Notes: a model not told the origin generated them from the letters alone. A stretch of DNA of 64,000 nucleotides from Arenibaculum pallidiluteum (GCF_017355985.1 NZ_JAFIQU010000016.1:62001-126000); one strand, 5' to 3'. Shown: positions 47,413 to 58,359, counted from the stretch's first letter. Translations and numbers: made by a program.

Positions 47413-47598
47413 TCAGTGCGAAACCTCGGGATGATCCAACGTCCGGCGCCCGGATCCCAGGGCGAGCAGGGCGACCGTCACGGGCGGCGCCCAGAGCGCG
47501 ACGGCCGGAAACGTGATCAGCGCGGCGAGTCCCATCGCCGACCAGGCAGCCGGAACCGATGCCAGCCAGTCGCCTCTGCCGGACCTTCGCGGTTCCAT
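47413..47598 (-). CDS. Small two-helix membrane protein (61 aa)
   Basis: A 61-residue protein with two hydrophobic segments (WSAMGLAALITFPAVAL and VTVALLALG) flanked by basic residues. GGAGGAG lies nine bases before ATG 47598. Lies upstream of the chemoreceptor on the same strand. No family recognised. Confidence 0.5.
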   Translation of the reverse strand: MEPRRSGRGDWLASVPAAWSAMGLAALITFPAVALWAPPVTVALLALGSGRRTLDHPEVSH

Positions 47599-47721
47599 GC
47601 CTCGCGCTCCTCCGACGCTCTGTCCGGCATCTTGATGGGATGTGCGGACCTGACCAAATAAGGAACGCCGGGCGCCGCGTGTTGGGCCCGACGGCGATAT
47701 CGCTCGATGGAGGATATCCGG

Positions 47722-48699
47722 ATGATGGTTTTCGCGGCGTTGCCGCATGTTTCCCTTTTCGTCGGCTGCATGACGCCGGCGGGCGGCCCCGGTCCGGTGG
47801 GGCCGGGCCATGTTGGCCGGACGATCCCGAGCGCGGGGCTCGGCCGGCGGCTGTGGCGCCGACGCAGCCGGAATGCCGAGGTGACCTGCGGCCTGCTTTT
47901 CGCACTTTTCCTGCTTCTGGCTGCCTGCGCCTGGATGATCGGCGGCGCCGAGGCCGTCGTGCTGGCGCTGCTCGGCACTGCGGCCGGCCTGCTTCTCGGC
48001 GAGGCGGCGGCACCTGTCGGCATCCTGCGCGCGCTGGGCGCACGTCCGCTCCACCCCTACGAGGCCCCCGGTCTCGCGGCCATGCTGGACGAGCTGGGCC
48101 AACGTGCCGGACTCGGCACCCGCCCGGTGCTGCATGTGGTGCCGCGCAGTGGCCTGCAGGCCTTCGCCGCCTCCGACGGCGGTGGCGCCGCGGTCGCGGT
48201 CTCGACCGGCTTGCTGCGGACCTTCGGTCCGCGCGAGATAGCGGCGATCCTGGCCCACGAGGTCAGCCATCTGCGCGCGGGCGACCCCCGGCTGATGCGT
48301 CTGGCGGCCGGCGCGGCCCAGGCCGTGCGGGTGATCTCTGGCGCGGGGCTGCTGATGGCCCTCGTCGGTGCCGGGATTCCGGGTCTGCCCCTGCTGGCGG
48401 CCGCGCCGCTCCTGGGCGACCTGTTGTGGCTGCGCCTGTCGCGGGAGCGCGAGTTCGACGCCGATGCCGGCGCCGTGGCGCTGACCGGGGATCCCGAAGG
48501 TCTCGCCCGCGCACTCGGCGTTCTCTCGCATCTCCAGGGCGAGTCCTGGGAGGCCGGGGTCCGTGCGCCGCGCTGGACGCGCTGGCTGCGCACCCATCCC
48601 TTCACCCGCGAGCGCATCCGCCGCTTGGCCGAGATGTCGGGGGGCGAGGCCGCGGCAGGCGGGGTTGCCTGGCGCCCGGGCCTGGCATTTCCGTTCTGA
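47722..48699 (+). CDS. M48-family zinc metalloprotease (HtpX-like)
   Basis: A 325-aa membrane protease. HEVSH at residues 179-183 binds zinc, with the third ligand in EFDADAGAVAL. Two hydrophobic helices near residues ~60-95 and further ones around ~200-240 anchor it, as in HtpX, which degrades misfolded membrane proteins. Start ATG 47722 follows GGAGGAT; ATG 47707, five codons earlier in frame, overlaps that site. A J-domain protein gene starts 24 bases after it, so the two may act together in protein quality control. Confidence 0.88.
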   Translation: MMVFAALPHVSLFVGCMTPAGGPGPVGPGHVGRTIPSAGLGRRLWRRRSRNAEVTCGLLFALFLLLAACAWMIGGAEAVVLALLGTAAGLLLGEAAAPVGILRALGARPLHPYEAPGLAAMLDELGQRAGLGTRPVLHVVPRSGLQAFAASDGGGAAVAVSTGLLRTFGPREIAAILAHEVSHLRAGDPRLMRLAAGAAQAVRVISGAGLLMALVGAGIPGLPLLAAAPLLGDLLWLRLSREREFDADAGAVALTGDPEGLARALGVLSHLQGESWEAGVRAPRWTRWLRTHPFTRERIRRLAEMSGGEAAAGGVAWRPGLAFPF

Positions 48700-48723
48700 G
48701 AGTCCTTCGAGACGAGGCGAGGC

Positions 48724-49656
48724 ATGAAGAACCCGTATGAAGTCCTCGGGGTCGCGCCGTCCGCGACGGAGGACGAGATCCGCAAGGCCTACCGCAAGCT
48801 TGCGAAACGCTTCCACCCGGACCTGAACCAGGGCCAGCCCGAGGCGGAGCGGCGCTTCAAGGAGATCGGCGCCGCCTATGATCTGCTGTCCGATGCGGAG
48901 AAGCGGCAGCGCTTCGACCGCGGCGAGATCGACGCCGAGGGCAACGAGCTGCATCCCGGCTTCGCCGGGTTCTCTGCCAGAGGAGGCGGCTTCGGCGGCA
49001 GGGCGGGCGATCCCTTCGGTCAGGGTGCCTATGGCGGGGCCTTCTCCGGCGGACAGGCTGGAGAGATCGACCTGGAGGAGCTCCTGGGGGGCGTCTTCGG
49101 CAGCTTCGGCCGCCGGGCCGGCTCCCAGGCTTCCGGGCCGCCGCGGCAGCCCGAGAGCCGCGTGCGCGTGGAGGTCGACTTCGTGACCGCCGCGCGGGGC
49201 GGAACGCGCCGGCTGGTGCTGGAGGATGGGCGCGCGCTGGACGTTGCGATCCCGCCGGGCACCGAGGACGGCACTGTTCTGCGGCTGAGGGGGCAAGGCG
49301 CCAGAGGCGGCGACGTGCTGGCCGATGTCAGGGTCGCCCCGCACAGGCTGTTCCGCAGGATCGGTGACGACATCCACATGAACCTTCCGGTAACCCTGCG
49401 CGAAGCCGTGCTGGGCGGCAGGGTGCGCGTGCCGACGCTCGGCAAGCCCGTGATGCTGGCCGTCCCGCCGGGATCCGATGGCGGCACGGTGCTGCGCCTG
49501 CGCGGCAAGGGTGTCCACCGGCGCGGGCACGAACCCGGAGACCAGATCGTGACCCTGCGCATCGTGCTGGGCCCCGAGGCCGATGCCGCGCTGAAGGAGT
49601 TCCTGGAAGGGCGCGGCGAATCCGGCTTCGACCCGAGGCAGGGGCTCGAGAGCTGA
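48724..49656 (+). CDS. CbpA-type J-domain co-chaperone
   Basis: A 310-aa type-II DnaJ protein: J domain at residues 1-70 with HPD at 31-33, then a Gly/Phe-rich linker (~80-125, GGGFGGRAGDPFGQG), and two C-terminal substrate-binding domains without zinc-finger cysteines. It stimulates DnaK ATPase and delivers clients. Pairing with an HtpX-like protease suggests a stress-related transcript. GAGGCGAGGC precedes ATG 48724. Confidence 0.92.
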   Translation: MKNPYEVLGVAPSATEDEIRKAYRKLAKRFHPDLNQGQPEAERRFKEIGAAYDLLSDAEKRQRFDRGEIDAEGNELHPGFAGFSARGGGFGGRAGDPFGQGAYGGAFSGGQAGEIDLEELLGGVFGSFGRRAGSQASGPPRQPESRVRVEVDFVTAARGGTRRLVLEDGRALDVAIPPGTEDGTVLRLRGQGARGGDVLADVRVAPHRLFRRIGDDIHMNLPVTLREAVLGGRVRVPTLGKPVMLAVPPGSDGGTVLRLRGKGVHRRGHEPGDQIVTLRIVLGPEADAALKEFLEGRGESGFDPRQGLES

Positions 49657-49706
49657 GTCCGAAGGGGAGGCTGCAGGATTCGGCGGCGCGGCCTCCGGCC
49701 TTGCCG

Positions 49707-50321
49707 TCAGTCCGGCCCGTCCATCCCCGGCTCGGGCACGGTCGGCAGCGGCCGCGGCTCCGGATCGCCGCCGAGGTCCGGGACCGCCATGGCGTCGGCG
49801 ACGGCGGCGATCCGCTGCACCACCGCGGCCCGTGGCGAGGACACCTCGCCCTGCTCGAAGGCGACGACGTGCAGGCGGTCCCGCGCGATGTCGAGCAGCT
49901 CGCCGGAACGCAGCAGGAAGGCGGGCGCCGAGGGGCGGCCGAAGCGCTCGTTGCCACGGGCGAAGGTCTCGTAGACCAGGAGGCCGCCGGGCTCCAGGGA
50001 ATCCAGGATCGCGCCGAAGAGGGGACGGTGCAGGTAGTTCGTGACCACGATGCCCGCGAAGCGCGGCGCCGCCGCGAGGGGCCAGGGGTTGCCGTTCTCC
50101 AGGTCCGCCTGGACCAGCGTCACGCCCGGCGCGCCATCGAGGTCAGCCACCCCGCGCAGGTCCAGGTCCACCCCGGTGACGGGATGGCCACGCCCATGAA
50201 AGAGGCGCAGGTGACGGCCGCCGCCGCAGGCGAGGTCGAGAACCGGCCCGCCGCGCCGCACGAGCGGTGCGAAGCGGCGGACCCAGGCCGAGGGCGGCGG
50301 TCGGAGGTCCGGGGGCTGCAT
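49707..50321 (-). CDS. Class I SAM-dependent methyltransferase
   Basis: A 204-aa Rossmann methyltransferase; motif I is PVLDLACGGGRHLRLF (residues ~27-42), then TGVDLDLRG and VTNYLHRPLF. Similar to TehB/UbiE-like enzymes; substrate unknown. AAAGG lies seven bases before ATG 50321. It converges on the J-domain gene and is divergent from DUF1178. Confidence 0.82.
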   Translation of the reverse strand: MQPPDLRPPPSAWVRRFAPLVRRGGPVLDLACGGGRHLRLFHGRGHPVTGVDLDLRGVADLDGAPGVTLVQADLENGNPWPLAAAPRFAGIVVTNYLHRPLFGAILDSLEPGGLLVYETFARGNERFGRPSAPAFLLRSGELLDIARDRLHVVAFEQGEVSSPRAAVVQRIAAVADAMAVPDLGGDPEPRPLPTVPEPGMDGPD

Positions 50322-50436
50322 CGCATACCTTTCGCCTTGGCGCGTGAACACCATCTACATTATAGGCCTTCAGTATAGGGCGACTTGGGGTGGCCGCCGC
50401 AAGGCCGCGGCCCGGTTGCTGGACGAGACGGACGGG

Positions 50437-50913
50437 ATGATCAAGTACGAGCTGCGCTGCGCCGAGGGGCACGGCTTCGAAGCATGGTTCCGGAACGGCG
50501 ACGCCTTCGAAAGTCAGGCCGCCGCGGCCGAGATCTCATGCCCGCATTGTGGCGATCGGCAGGTGGCCAAGGCCCCGATGGCGCCCAGCATCGCAAAGTC
50601 GCGCGGCAGGGAGGCGGTGCCCGTGGTTTCGGCCGGCGCGCCGCAGGCGACGGGGGCGGGCGTGCCCGCTGACCCGGCCGACGCCGCGCGCCGCAAGGAG
50701 GCCATGGAGATCCTGGCCGAGCTGCGCCGCAAGGTCGAGGAGAACTGCGACTACGTCGGGGACCGCTTCGCCGAGGAGGCGCGGCGGATCCACTACGGAG
50801 AGACGGATGCCCGCGGCATCTACGGCGAGACCTCCGAGACGGAGGCCCGCGAGCTCGCCGAGGAAGGAGTCTCGTTCAGCCGCATTCCCTGGGTGCCGCG
50901 CTCCGACGCCTGA
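50437..50913 (+). CDS. DUF1178 zinc-ribbon protein
   Basis: A 158-aa DUF1178 protein. It begins MIKYELRCAEGHGFEAWF and has a C-P-H-C knuckle at ~40 (ISCPHCGDRQV) and the conserved helical tail RKVEENCDYVGDRFAEEA. Function unknown. In alphaproteobacteria this gene normally follows nit directly; here an 8-kb insert separates them. Start ATG 50437 matches the family. Confidence 0.9.
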   Translation: MIKYELRCAEGHGFEAWFRNGDAFESQAAAAEISCPHCGDRQVAKAPMAPSIAKSRGREAVPVVSAGAPQATGAGVPADPADAARRKEAMEILAELRRKVEENCDYVGDRFAEEARRIHYGETDARGIYGETSETEARELAEEGVSFSRIPWVPRSDA

Positions 50914-50920
50914 GCCGCGC

Positions 50921-52621
50921 TCAGGTCCCGGGCGGCAGGACCACCCGGAAGACGGCTCCGGGCCCGAGCTCCGGCTGATTCCGCGGCATCTCGAGCCGGG
51001 CGCCGAGCTGGGAAACCAGGCCGCGCACCAGCCGCATGCCCAGGCCCGACGCCCCATGCCCCGCCCCGTCGGGATCGAAGCCGGGCGGCAGGCCGGGCCC
51101 GTCGTCGGAGACCGTGAGGGCGAGCCCGCCGTCCTCCATCCCTTCCAGCCGCACGAGGACCCGCGTCCCTTCGCCCTCCCGCGCCGTCGCCCCGCTGCCG
51201 GCGTGCTTGATCGCGTTCGTCAGGAGCTCGTTGGCGATCAGCGACAGCGGCACGGCCCGGTCGATGGGGACGAGGACCCCGTGCTCGGGGATCTCGACGG
51301 TGCAGACGGTGTCGGCCGCGCCGGCGATCAGCGCCTGGTCGCTCGCGAGCTCCTTCAGGAACTGGCCGAAATCGACGGTCTCGAAGTGGTCGGTCTGATA
51401 GAGGCGCTGGTGCAGATGCCCGATCGCCTGGACCCTGTTCCTCGCCTCCAGCAGCCTGTCGCGGACATCGTCCCGGTCACTGCTCCTGATCTGCATGTTC
51501 AGCAGGCTGGACACCATCTGCAGCGAGTTCTTGACGCGGTGGTTGACCTCCTTCAGCAGCCAGGCCTTGTGGTCCAGCGCCAGTTGGAGCGTCGCGGTCC
51601 GCTCTTCGACCCGCGCTTCGAGCTCGGCGTTCAGGGCGTCCAGCGCCCGGCGGCGGGCATCCTCGGCACCGGCCCAGCGCAGCGCATGGCGCGCGCCGAA
51701 GGCGAAGCCCGCGATGGTCAGCGCGCCGACCAGGAGATACGGGGCCGAGCGCTGGACCCAGCGCTCCAGGATCGCGCGCTCCGTGATGCCGACGCTGACG
51801 TAGAGCGGCCGGCCCTCCAGTCTCCGGAAGAAGACCGTGCGGGTGACGCCGTCGGCGGAGGATTCGTAGCGGACCCGGCCGTCGGCCGTTCCCGGCGCGA
51901 TCAGGTCCTGCAGCGGGCCGGAGATCCGCGTGATCTCGGTGCGCGGCTGGCGCACGAGGATCCTGCCGTCGTCGCGGAACCAGGCGAAGCTCGTCTGCTC
52001 GGAGAAGCCGAGCGACATGTAGAAACGCCTGATGTCCTCGGTCATCACCGCCATGGATGCGACCCCGCCGAAGCCTGCGGATCCCTCCGTCCGGCGGCTG
52101 AGGACCAGCATGGCGGTGCCTTCCACCGGGCCGGGAAGAGGGTCGCTGAGGTAAAGCCCGCTCGCGGGATCGCGATGGGTTTCGAAGAAATCCTGGTCGA
52201 CGATGGCGGGCGCCTTCTCGATCTCGGGCGCGGTCGAGGCGCGCAGCCGTCCTTCGGCATCCCACAGGAAAATGCGGAAGGCGGTCGGCAGGGTGCCCCG
52301 CAGCTCGTCGAGCGCACGATGGGAGCGGGCTGCTGCCGCGGGGTCGTCCCAGTCGGTGTCGGCGTTCAGCCGGGCCACCGAGCGCAGCAGCAGCTCGGCG
52401 GCGCCGAGCAGCCATTCCGCATGCCCGGAGGCCATCCGCACCGCGGCACGGGCCTCGACCTCGTACTCCTCGCGGGCGAGCGACAGGCTCCAATGGGCGG
52501 AGCTCGCCAGCACCAGCGCCAGCAGCGCGGCGCAGCCCAGGATTCCGAGCCGGATCCGCGCGACCACGCCCGGGCGGGCAACCGGTCCGATGCCGGGCGC
52601 CCGGTTCCCCGCCGGGTTCAT
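50921..52621 (-). CDS. HisKA_2-type sensor kinase with dCache domain
   Basis: A 566-aa membrane kinase: TM1 (~27-46), a periplasmic double-Cache domain (~55-285), TM2 (~288-308), then HisKA_2 with the phosphate-accepting H361 in [11 protein letters not shown] and an ATPase domain with [14 protein letters not shown] and [11 protein letters not shown]. HisKA_2/HWE kinases in alphaproteobacteria often feed PhyR/EcfG stress or single-domain responses. The ATG 52621 overlaps the ubiG stop (ATGA), so it is coupled to ubiG on the minus strand. No response regulator adjacent. Confidence 0.88.
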   Translation of the reverse strand: MNPAGNRAPGIGPVARPGVVARIRLGILGCAALLALVLASSAHWSLSLAREEYEVEARAAVRMASGHAEWLLGAAELLLRSVARLNADTDWDDPAAAARSHRALDELRGTLPTAFRIFLWDAEGRLRASTAPEIEKAPAIVDQDFFETHRDPASGLYLSDPLPGPVEGTAMLVLSRRTEGSAGFGGVASMAVMTEDIRRFYMSLGFSEQTSFAWFRDDGRILVRQPRTEITRISGPLQDLIAPGTADGRVRYESSADGVTRTVFFRRLEGRPLYVSVGITERAILERWVQRSAPYLLVGALTIAGFAFGARHALRWAGAEDARRRALDALNAELEARVEERTATLQLALDHKAWLLKEVNHRVKNSLQMVSSLLNMQIRSSDRDDVRDRLLEARNRVQAIGHLHQRLYQTDHFETVDFGQFLKELASDQALIAGAADTVCTVEIPEHGVLVPIDRAVPLSLIANELLTNAIKHAGSGATAREGEGTRVLVRLEGMEDGGLALTVSDDGPGLPPGFDPDGAGHGASGLGMRLVRGLVSQLGARLEMPRNQPELGPGAVFRVVLPPGT

Positions 52622-53388
52622 GGGCCGCGGGACGCCCACAGCATGTAGTTCACGCCGAGATCGCGCGGGTTCTCGGAGAAGGTGTCGGTCAGCGGGTTGT
52701 AGACGACACCCGTGAGGCCGCGCACGGAAAAGCCGTGCGGCCGCAGGCCCGCGGCCAGCTCGGAGGGGCGCAGGAACCTGCGCCAGTCATGGGTCCCGCG
52801 CGGCAGCCAGCGCAGCACGTATTCGGCGCCGACGATCGCCAGGGCGAAGGCCTTGGGCGTGCGGTTGATGGTCGCCATGGCGATCATGCCGCCGGGAGCG
52901 GTCAGCGCCGCCAGGGAGCCCAGGAACAGCGGCACGTCGGCCACGTGCTCGACCACCTCGAGCGCCAGCACCAGGTCGAAGCGGCGCCCTTCCGCGACCA
53001 GGTCCTCGGCCGTGCAGGCCCGGTAGGTCGCGGGTGCGCCCGTCTCTGCCGCGTGGGCCTCGGCGACGCGGACGTTGCGCTCGGCCGCGTCGATGCCGAG
53101 GATCCCGGCGCCCAGGCGGGACAGCGGTTCGGTCAGGAGGCCGCCGCCGCAGCCGATGTCCACCGCCGAAAGGCCGCGCAGCGGCTCGGGCGCCGCGGGA
53201 TCGCGCCCGAAGTGCCGGCATGCGGCATCGCGGATGTAGCGCAGACGCACCGGGTTGTAGCCGTGCAGCGGGCGGAACTTGCCCCGGGGATCCCACCATT
53301 CGGCGGCGATCGCCGAGAAGCGCGCGACCTCGTCGGCATCGACGGTTCCGCCCGCGCGCGGCGCGTGGTCCGGTTGGGGCGCAGCCAT
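52618..53388 (-). CDS. ubiG: Ubiquinone biosynthesis O-methyltransferase UbiG
   Basis: A 256-aa O-methyltransferase that catalyses both O-methylations in ubiquinone synthesis. Motif I is [15 protein letters not shown], and [29 protein letters not shown] and ISRTPKAF-like [18 protein letters not shown] are UbiG hallmarks. GAGGAC precedes ATG 53388. Divergent from lysC across a 135-base gap, the classic alphaproteobacterial arrangement. Confidence 0.97.
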   Translation of the reverse strand: MAAPQPDHAPRAGGTVDADEVARFSAIAAEWWDPRGKFRPLHGYNPVRLRYIRDAACRHFGRDPAAPEPLRGLSAVDIGCGGGLLTEPLSRLGAGILGIDAAERNVRVAEAHAAETGAPATYRACTAEDLVAEGRRFDLVLALEVVEHVADVPLFLGSLAALTAPGGMIAMATINRTPKAFALAIVGAEYVLRWLPRGTHDWRRFLRPSELAAGLRPHGFSVRGLTGVVYNPLTDTFSENPRDLGVNYMLWASRGP

Positions 53389-53523
53389 TGATTGTCCTCG
53401 TCCGCCATGGGCAGGCGCGCTTGCTTCGCCTGTCGGCACGGAGTATGGATACCGCGCTTCGCGCCCGCAAGATGCCCGTTTCGGTTTGCGAAGCGGCTGT
53501 TTTCCTGGGATTTCGGATCCGTC

Positions 53524-54759
53524 ATGGCGCGCATCGTCCTGAAATTCGGCGGCACCTCGGTCGGCGACGTGGAGCGCATCCGCAACGTCGCCCGCAAGGT
53601 CGCGGCCGAGGTCCGCGCCGGCCACGAGGTCTCGGTCGTCGTGTCGGCCATGTCGGGCGTTACCAACCAGCTCGTGGGCTACTGCCGCGAGATCGACCCG
53701 CTGCACGACGCGCGCGAATACGACGCCGTGGTCTCCTCGGGCGAGCAGGTCACCAGCGGGCTGCTGGCGATCGCCCTGCAGAAGCTCGGCATTCCCGCGC
53801 GGTCCTTCCAGGGCTGGCAGGTCGCCGTGCGCACCGACGGCACCCACGGCAAGGCGCGCATCCTGTCCGTCGACACCGCGCCGCTGGAGCGCTGCCTCGG
53901 CGCGGGCGAGGTCGCTGTGGTCGCCGGCTTCCAGGGCGTCGCCGAGACCGGCCGCGTCACCACGCTGGGGCGCGGCGGGTCGGACACTTCGGCGGTGGCG
54001 CTCGCGGCCGCGCTGGGGGCGGACCGCTGCGACATCTATACCGACGTGGACGGTGTCTACACGACCGACCCGCGCATCGTGACGAAGGCGCGCAAGCTCG
54101 CGCGCATCACCTACGAAGAGATGCTGGAGATGGCGTCGCTCGGAGCGAAGGTCCTCCAGACCCGCTCGGTCGAGATGGCCATGAAGCACCGCGTGCGCGT
54201 GCAGGTGCTCAGCAGCTTCGAGGAGGCGCCCGGCAGCGACCTGCCGGGAACGCTGGTTGTGGACGAGGACGAGATCGTGGAACAGGAACTGGTCAGCGGC
54301 ATCGCCTACAGCCGTGACGAGGCGAAGGTCACCCTTCTGGCCGTGGCGGACCGGCCCGGCGTTGCCGCGCGCATCTTCGGTCCGCTCGCCGATGCCGCCA
54401 TCAACGTGGACATGATCGTCCAGAACGTGTCCGAGGACGGCAAGACGACCGACCTGACCTTCACGGTCGGCAAGGCGGACCTGGACCGCGCAAAGCAGGT
54501 CCTCGAGACCTCGCGGGCGGAGCTCGGGTACCGCCAGGTCGTCACCGATCCCGACGTGGTCAAGGTCTCGGTGATCGGCGTGGGCATGCGCAGCCATGCC
54601 GGCGTCGCCCAGCGGATGTTCAGCGCGCTCGCCGAGAAGGGCATCAACATCCAGGTGATCACGACCTCCGAGATCAAGGTCTCGGTGCTGATCGCCGAGG
54701 AGTACACGGAGCTCGCGCTCCGTGCGCTTCATACCGCCTACGGGCTCGACGCCGCCTGA
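53524..54759 (+). CDS. lysC: Aspartate kinase
   Basis: A 411-aa aspartokinase, first step of lysine/threonine/methionine synthesis. KFGGTS at residues 7-12 is the kinase motif; [16 protein letters not shown] and [11 protein letters not shown] follow. Two ACT domains occupy ~270-411 for feedback by lysine and threonine. Start ATG 53524 gives the conserved [10 protein letters not shown]; an upstream in-frame start would add non-conserved residues. Confidence 0.98.
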   Translation: MARIVLKFGGTSVGDVERIRNVARKVAAEVRAGHEVSVVVSAMSGVTNQLVGYCREIDPLHDAREYDAVVSSGEQVTSGLLAIALQKLGIPARSFQGWQVAVRTDGTHGKARILSVDTAPLERCLGAGEVAVVAGFQGVAETGRVTTLGRGGSDTSAVALAAALGADRCDIYTDVDGVYTTDPRIVTKARKLARITYEEMLEMASLGAKVLQTRSVEMAMKHRVRVQVLSSFEEAPGSDLPGTLVVDEDEIVEQELVSGIAYSRDEAKVTLLAVADRPGVAARIFGPLADAAINVDMIVQNVSEDGKTTDLTFTVGKADLDRAKQVLETSRAELGYRQVVTDPDVVKVSVIGVGMRSHAGVAQRMFSALAEKGINIQVITTSEIKVSVLIAEEYTELALRALHTAYGLDAA

Positions 54760-54847
54760 TTCCGGCCTGCGCGCGGCCCGCGCTTGCGCGCGCCGTGCCG
54801 AGGGGCGAAATTGGGACGGGACTCTGCTATCTCGGATAGGCGCCGCC

Positions 54848-55909
54848 ATGCTCAGACCCGCCCGTGCGACGCTTGACCGCCTGTGGAGCCGCGGATCGGC
54901 CTTCCTCGGAGCGGACCTCGCCATCCTGGGCGGGGCCATGACCTGGGTGTCCGAGCGCAATCTCGTCGCCGCGATCTCGCGGGGCGGCGGGTTCGGCGTC
55001 CTCGCCTCGGGGTCCATGCGGCCCGACATGCTCGACGCCGAGATCGCCGCCACCGCCGCGCTCTGCGACCGCCCCTTCGGCGTCAACCTCATCACGCTGC
55101 ATCCCGAGCTGGACCGGTTGATCGACGTCTGCATCGACCGCCGGGTCGGCCATGTCGTCCTGGCCGGCGGCCTGCCGCCTGCGACCGCGATCCGCAGGCT
55201 GAAGGACGGCGGCGTCAGGGTCCTTTGCTTCGCGCCGGCGCTGGTGATCGCAAAGCGCCTGCTGCGCCTGGGCGTCGACGCCCTGGTGATCGAGGGGATG
55301 GAGGCCGGCGGGCATATCGGGCCGGTCTCGACCTCGGTGCTCGCCCAGGAGATCCTGCCCGAGATCCGCGAGGTCCCGGTCTTCGTCGCCGGCGGCATCG
55401 GCCGGGGCGAGGCGGTGGTCAGCTACCTGGAGATGGGGGCTGCGGGGGTGCAGCTCGGAACCCGCTTCGTCTGCGCGACGGAAAGCCTCGCGCATCCGCG
55501 CTTCAAGAAGGCGTTCATCGACGCCGCCGCGCGCGATGCGGTGCCGACCGCGCAGCTCGACCCGCGCTTTCCCGTGATCCCGGTGCGCGCCCTGGTGAAC
55601 GAGGGCACGCGCCGCTTCACCGATTTCCAGCGCGAGGTGATCACCCGTTTCGACCGCGGCGAGCTCTCGCAGAAGGACGCGCAGCTCGAGATCGAGCATT
55701 TCTGGGCGGGAGCCCTGCGCCGCGCCGTGGTCGAGGGCGACGTCGAGAACGGCTCCCTGATGGCGGGGCAGTCCGTCGGGCTGGTGACGCGCGAGCAGCC
55801 CGTGTCGGAGATCCTGGCCGAGATCATCGAGCAGGCGGTCCGCTGCCTGGAGCGGCGGGATCCCTTCGCCGGAGCGGAGCCGCCGGCGGCCGTCTCCGGG
55901 GCGCGGTGA
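54848..55909 (+). CDS. Nitronate monooxygenase / 2-nitropropane dioxygenase family
   Basis: A 353-aa flavin-dependent TIM barrel of the NMO/FabK family. It contains [10 protein letters not shown] near residue 30, [25 protein letters not shown] and [14 protein letters not shown] with the FMN phosphate contacts, and [18 protein letters not shown]. Probable role: oxidation of alkyl nitronates or related detoxification; the in vivo substrate is not clear for many family members. The stop overlaps the ptsP start (TGATG). Its place between lysC and ptsP is a variation on the usual order. Confidence 0.88.
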   Translation: MLRPARATLDRLWSRGSAFLGADLAILGGAMTWVSERNLVAAISRGGGFGVLASGSMRPDMLDAEIAATAALCDRPFGVNLITLHPELDRLIDVCIDRRVGHVVLAGGLPPATAIRRLKDGGVRVLCFAPALVIAKRLLRLGVDALVIEGMEAGGHIGPVSTSVLAQEILPEIREVPVFVAGGIGRGEAVVSYLEMGAAGVQLGTRFVCATESLAHPRFKKAFIDAAARDAVPTAQLDPRFPVIPVRALVNEGTRRFTDFQREVITRFDRGELSQKDAQLEIEHFWAGALRRAVVEGDVENGSLMAGQSVGLVTREQPVSEILAEIIEQAVRCLERRDPFAGAEPPAAVSGAR

Positions 55910-58218
55910 TGCCGGTGGACACGCCCGACATCGCCGCTCCCGCGCCGGGCCCGGTCTCGACGCTGGCCGGCAATTCGGCGCGGCGTCTGCTGGCGGCGCT
56001 GCGGGACGTGATGGCCGGGTCGGGCTCGGCCCAGAGCCGCCTGGACAAGATCGTGCGCCTGATCGGCCAGGAGGTGCAGGCGGACGTCTGCTCCTGCTAC
56101 GTGATGCGCGCTGGCGACATCCTGGAGCTGTTCTCGACCATCGGCCTGAACCCCGACGCCGTCCACAAGACGCGCATGCGCGTGGGCGAGGGCGTGGTCG
56201 GCGACATCGCGGCGCATGCCAGGCCCATGGCGCTGGCCGATGCGCGCTCGCACCCGAACTTCTCCTACCGCCCCGAGACCGGCGAGGATCCCTTCCAGTC
56301 CATGGCGGGCGTGCCGATCCTGCGCGGCGGCCGGGTGCGCGGCGTGCTGGTGATCCAGCACAAGGCCAAGCGCGACTACAACGAGGAAGAGGTCGAGACC
56401 CTCCAGACCATCGCCATGGTGGTCGCCGAGCTGGTGGCGGCGGGCGAGCTCGTCGGTGCCCAGGAGATCTCGACGGCGGGCGATGCGGCGCTGCTGCCGA
56501 CCAGGCTTGAGGGCATCACGCTGAACCGCGGCCTCGCCATGGGGCACGCCGTGCTGCACCGCCCGCAGCTCACGATCCGGCAGCTCGTCGCCGAGGATCC
56601 CGAGCGCGAGCACGAGCGCCTGCGCCAGGCGCTGGCGGGCGTGCTGGGCGCCATCGACGCCCTGATGCGCGCCCATGGCGACGGGTCGGGCGAGCACCGC
56701 GACATCCTCGAGACCTACCGGATGTTCGCCGAGGACCGCGGCTGGCTGTCGAAGATCCGCGAGGCCATCAACAGCGGCCTGACGGCGGAGGCGGCGGTGC
56801 AGCGTGTCCAGAACGACACCCGCGCCCGCATGAGCCAGATCGCGGACCCCTATATCCGCGAGCGGCTGCTCGACCTCGACGATCTCAACAACCGGCTGCT
56901 CCAGCACCTGACCGGCCGCCCCTCGGCGGCCGACGCCGGCACGCTGCCGGACGAGTTCGTGCTGGTGGCCCGCAGCATGGGCCCGGCCGAGCTGCTGGAC
57001 TACGACAAGCACCGGCTGCGCGGCTTGGTCCTGGAGGAGGGCTCGGCGGCCAGCCATGTCGCGATCGTCGCCCGCGCGCTCGAGATCCCGGTGGTCGGCC
57101 AGTGCACCAACGTACTGACCCGCATCGAGCCGCTGGATCCCCTGATCGTGGACGGCGACAACGGGCTCGTGTTCGTGCGGCCGGCCGAGGACATCCAGGA
57201 GAGCTTCGCGCGCTCCATGGCGCTGCTCGCCGACCGCGAGCGCAGCTATGCGGCGGTGCGCGACCTGCCGGCCGTCACGCGGGACGGCACGCCGATCTCC
57301 ATCAACCTGAACTGCGGGATGGTGATCGACCTGTCCCATCTCGGCCCCTCGGGGGCGGACGGGGTCGGGCTGTACCGCACCGAGATTCCGTTCATGGTCC
57401 GGTCGGCCTATCCCGACGTCGCGACCCAGACCGATCTCTATGCCCGGGTGCTGGAGCAGGTCGGCGACAAGCCGGTGGTCTTCCGCACGCTCGATGCCGG
57501 CGGCGACAAGGTGCTGCCCTATTTCACCGCCGAGCAGGAGGAGAACCCGGCGCTCGGCTGGCGCGCGATCCGCATGGGGCTCGACCGGCCGGCCATGCTG
57601 CGCAAGCAGCTCCGCGCACTGCTTCGAGCCTCGGCCGGCCGCGAGCTGCGGGTGATGTTCCCCATGGTGGCCGAGGTCGCCGAGTTCGATGCCGCCAAGG
57701 CCATCCTGGACATGGAGCAGGCCCGGCTGGCCACCGAGGGGCGCGAGCCGCCCACGGCCGTGAGGGTCGGCGCGATGATCGAGGTGCCGTCCATCGTCTG
57801 GCAATTCGACGTGCTGCTGCGCCGCGTCGACTTCCTGTCGGTTGGGTCCAACGACCTGCTGCAGTATCTGTTCGCGGCGGACCGCGGCAACCCGAAGCTC
57901 GCGACCCGCTACGACCCGCTCTCGCCCGCGCTCCTGCGGCTGCTGCGCTCGCTGGTGCGCCAGGCCGACGCGGCGAAGGTCCCGCTCTCGGTCTGCGGCG
58001 AGATCGCCGGCCGCCCGCTCGAGGCGATGGCCCTGGCCGGCCTCGGCTACCGGATCCTGTCCATGTCGCCGCCAGCGGTCGGCGCGGTGAAGACCATGAT
58101 CAGGAGCCTGGATCTGGGCCCGCTGCGTGAGTATCTGGAAGGATTGTTGGATCTTCCCGACCACAGCTTGCGCGACAAGCTGCTTGCATACGCGAGAGAT
58201 CACGGAGTCATGATCTAG
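55909..58218 (+). CDS. ptsP: PTS phosphoenolpyruvate-protein phosphotransferase PtsP (EI-Ntr)
   Basis: A 769-aa EI-Ntr. An N-terminal GAF domain (~30-185) is followed by the EI N-domain, the phosphohistidine domain with H383 in GSAASHVAIVARAL, and a PEP-binding C-domain (GVGLYRTEIPFM, FRTLDAGGDK, SVGSNDLLQYLFAADR). It starts the nitrogen PTS cascade to NPr and EIIA-Ntr, which coordinates nitrogen, carbon and K+ metabolism. ATG 55909 overlaps the previous stop. The lysC-ptsP linkage is standard in alphaproteobacteria. Confidence 0.96.
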   Translation: MPVDTPDIAAPAPGPVSTLAGNSARRLLAALRDVMAGSGSAQSRLDKIVRLIGQEVQADVCSCYVMRAGDILELFSTIGLNPDAVHKTRMRVGEGVVGDIAAHARPMALADARSHPNFSYRPETGEDPFQSMAGVPILRGGRVRGVLVIQHKAKRDYNEEEVETLQTIAMVVAELVAAGELVGAQEISTAGDAALLPTRLEGITLNRGLAMGHAVLHRPQLTIRQLVAEDPEREHERLRQALAGVLGAIDALMRAHGDGSGEHRDILETYRMFAEDRGWLSKIREAINSGLTAEAAVQRVQNDTRARMSQIADPYIRERLLDLDDLNNRLLQHLTGRPSAADAGTLPDEFVLVARSMGPAELLDYDKHRLRGLVLEEGSAASHVAIVARALEIPVVGQCTNVLTRIEPLDPLIVDGDNGLVFVRPAEDIQESFARSMALLADRERSYAAVRDLPAVTRDGTPISINLNCGMVIDLSHLGPSGADGVGLYRTEIPFMVRSAYPDVATQTDLYARVLEQVGDKPVVFRTLDAGGDKVLPYFTAEQEENPALGWRAIRMGLDRPAMLRKQLRALLRASAGRELRVMFPMVAEVAEFDAAKAILDMEQARLATEGREPPTAVRVGAMIEVPSIVWQFDVLLRRVDFLSVGSNDLLQYLFAADRGNPKLATRYDPLSPALLRLLRSLVRQADAAKVPLSVCGEIAGRPLEAMALAGLGYRILSMSPPAVGAVKTMIRSLDLGPLREYLEGLLDLPDHSLRDKLLAYARDHGVMI

Positions 58219-58359
58219 CATTGCTCTGCCGGAACAAAAAACGCACCATTGGGCAGGACGTTTAAAGGGTTCGGTAACCCTCCTTCCGGAAGATCGGTCC
58301 CATCATCGCAGGGGTCCACATCGGGTCGGCACCTGCGCAGCATTGAAGAGCGGGCGAGC

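Noticed and set aside
50344-50436. Earlier start for the DUF1178 gene
   Set aside because: Family members begin at MIKYELRC; the extension is not conserved.
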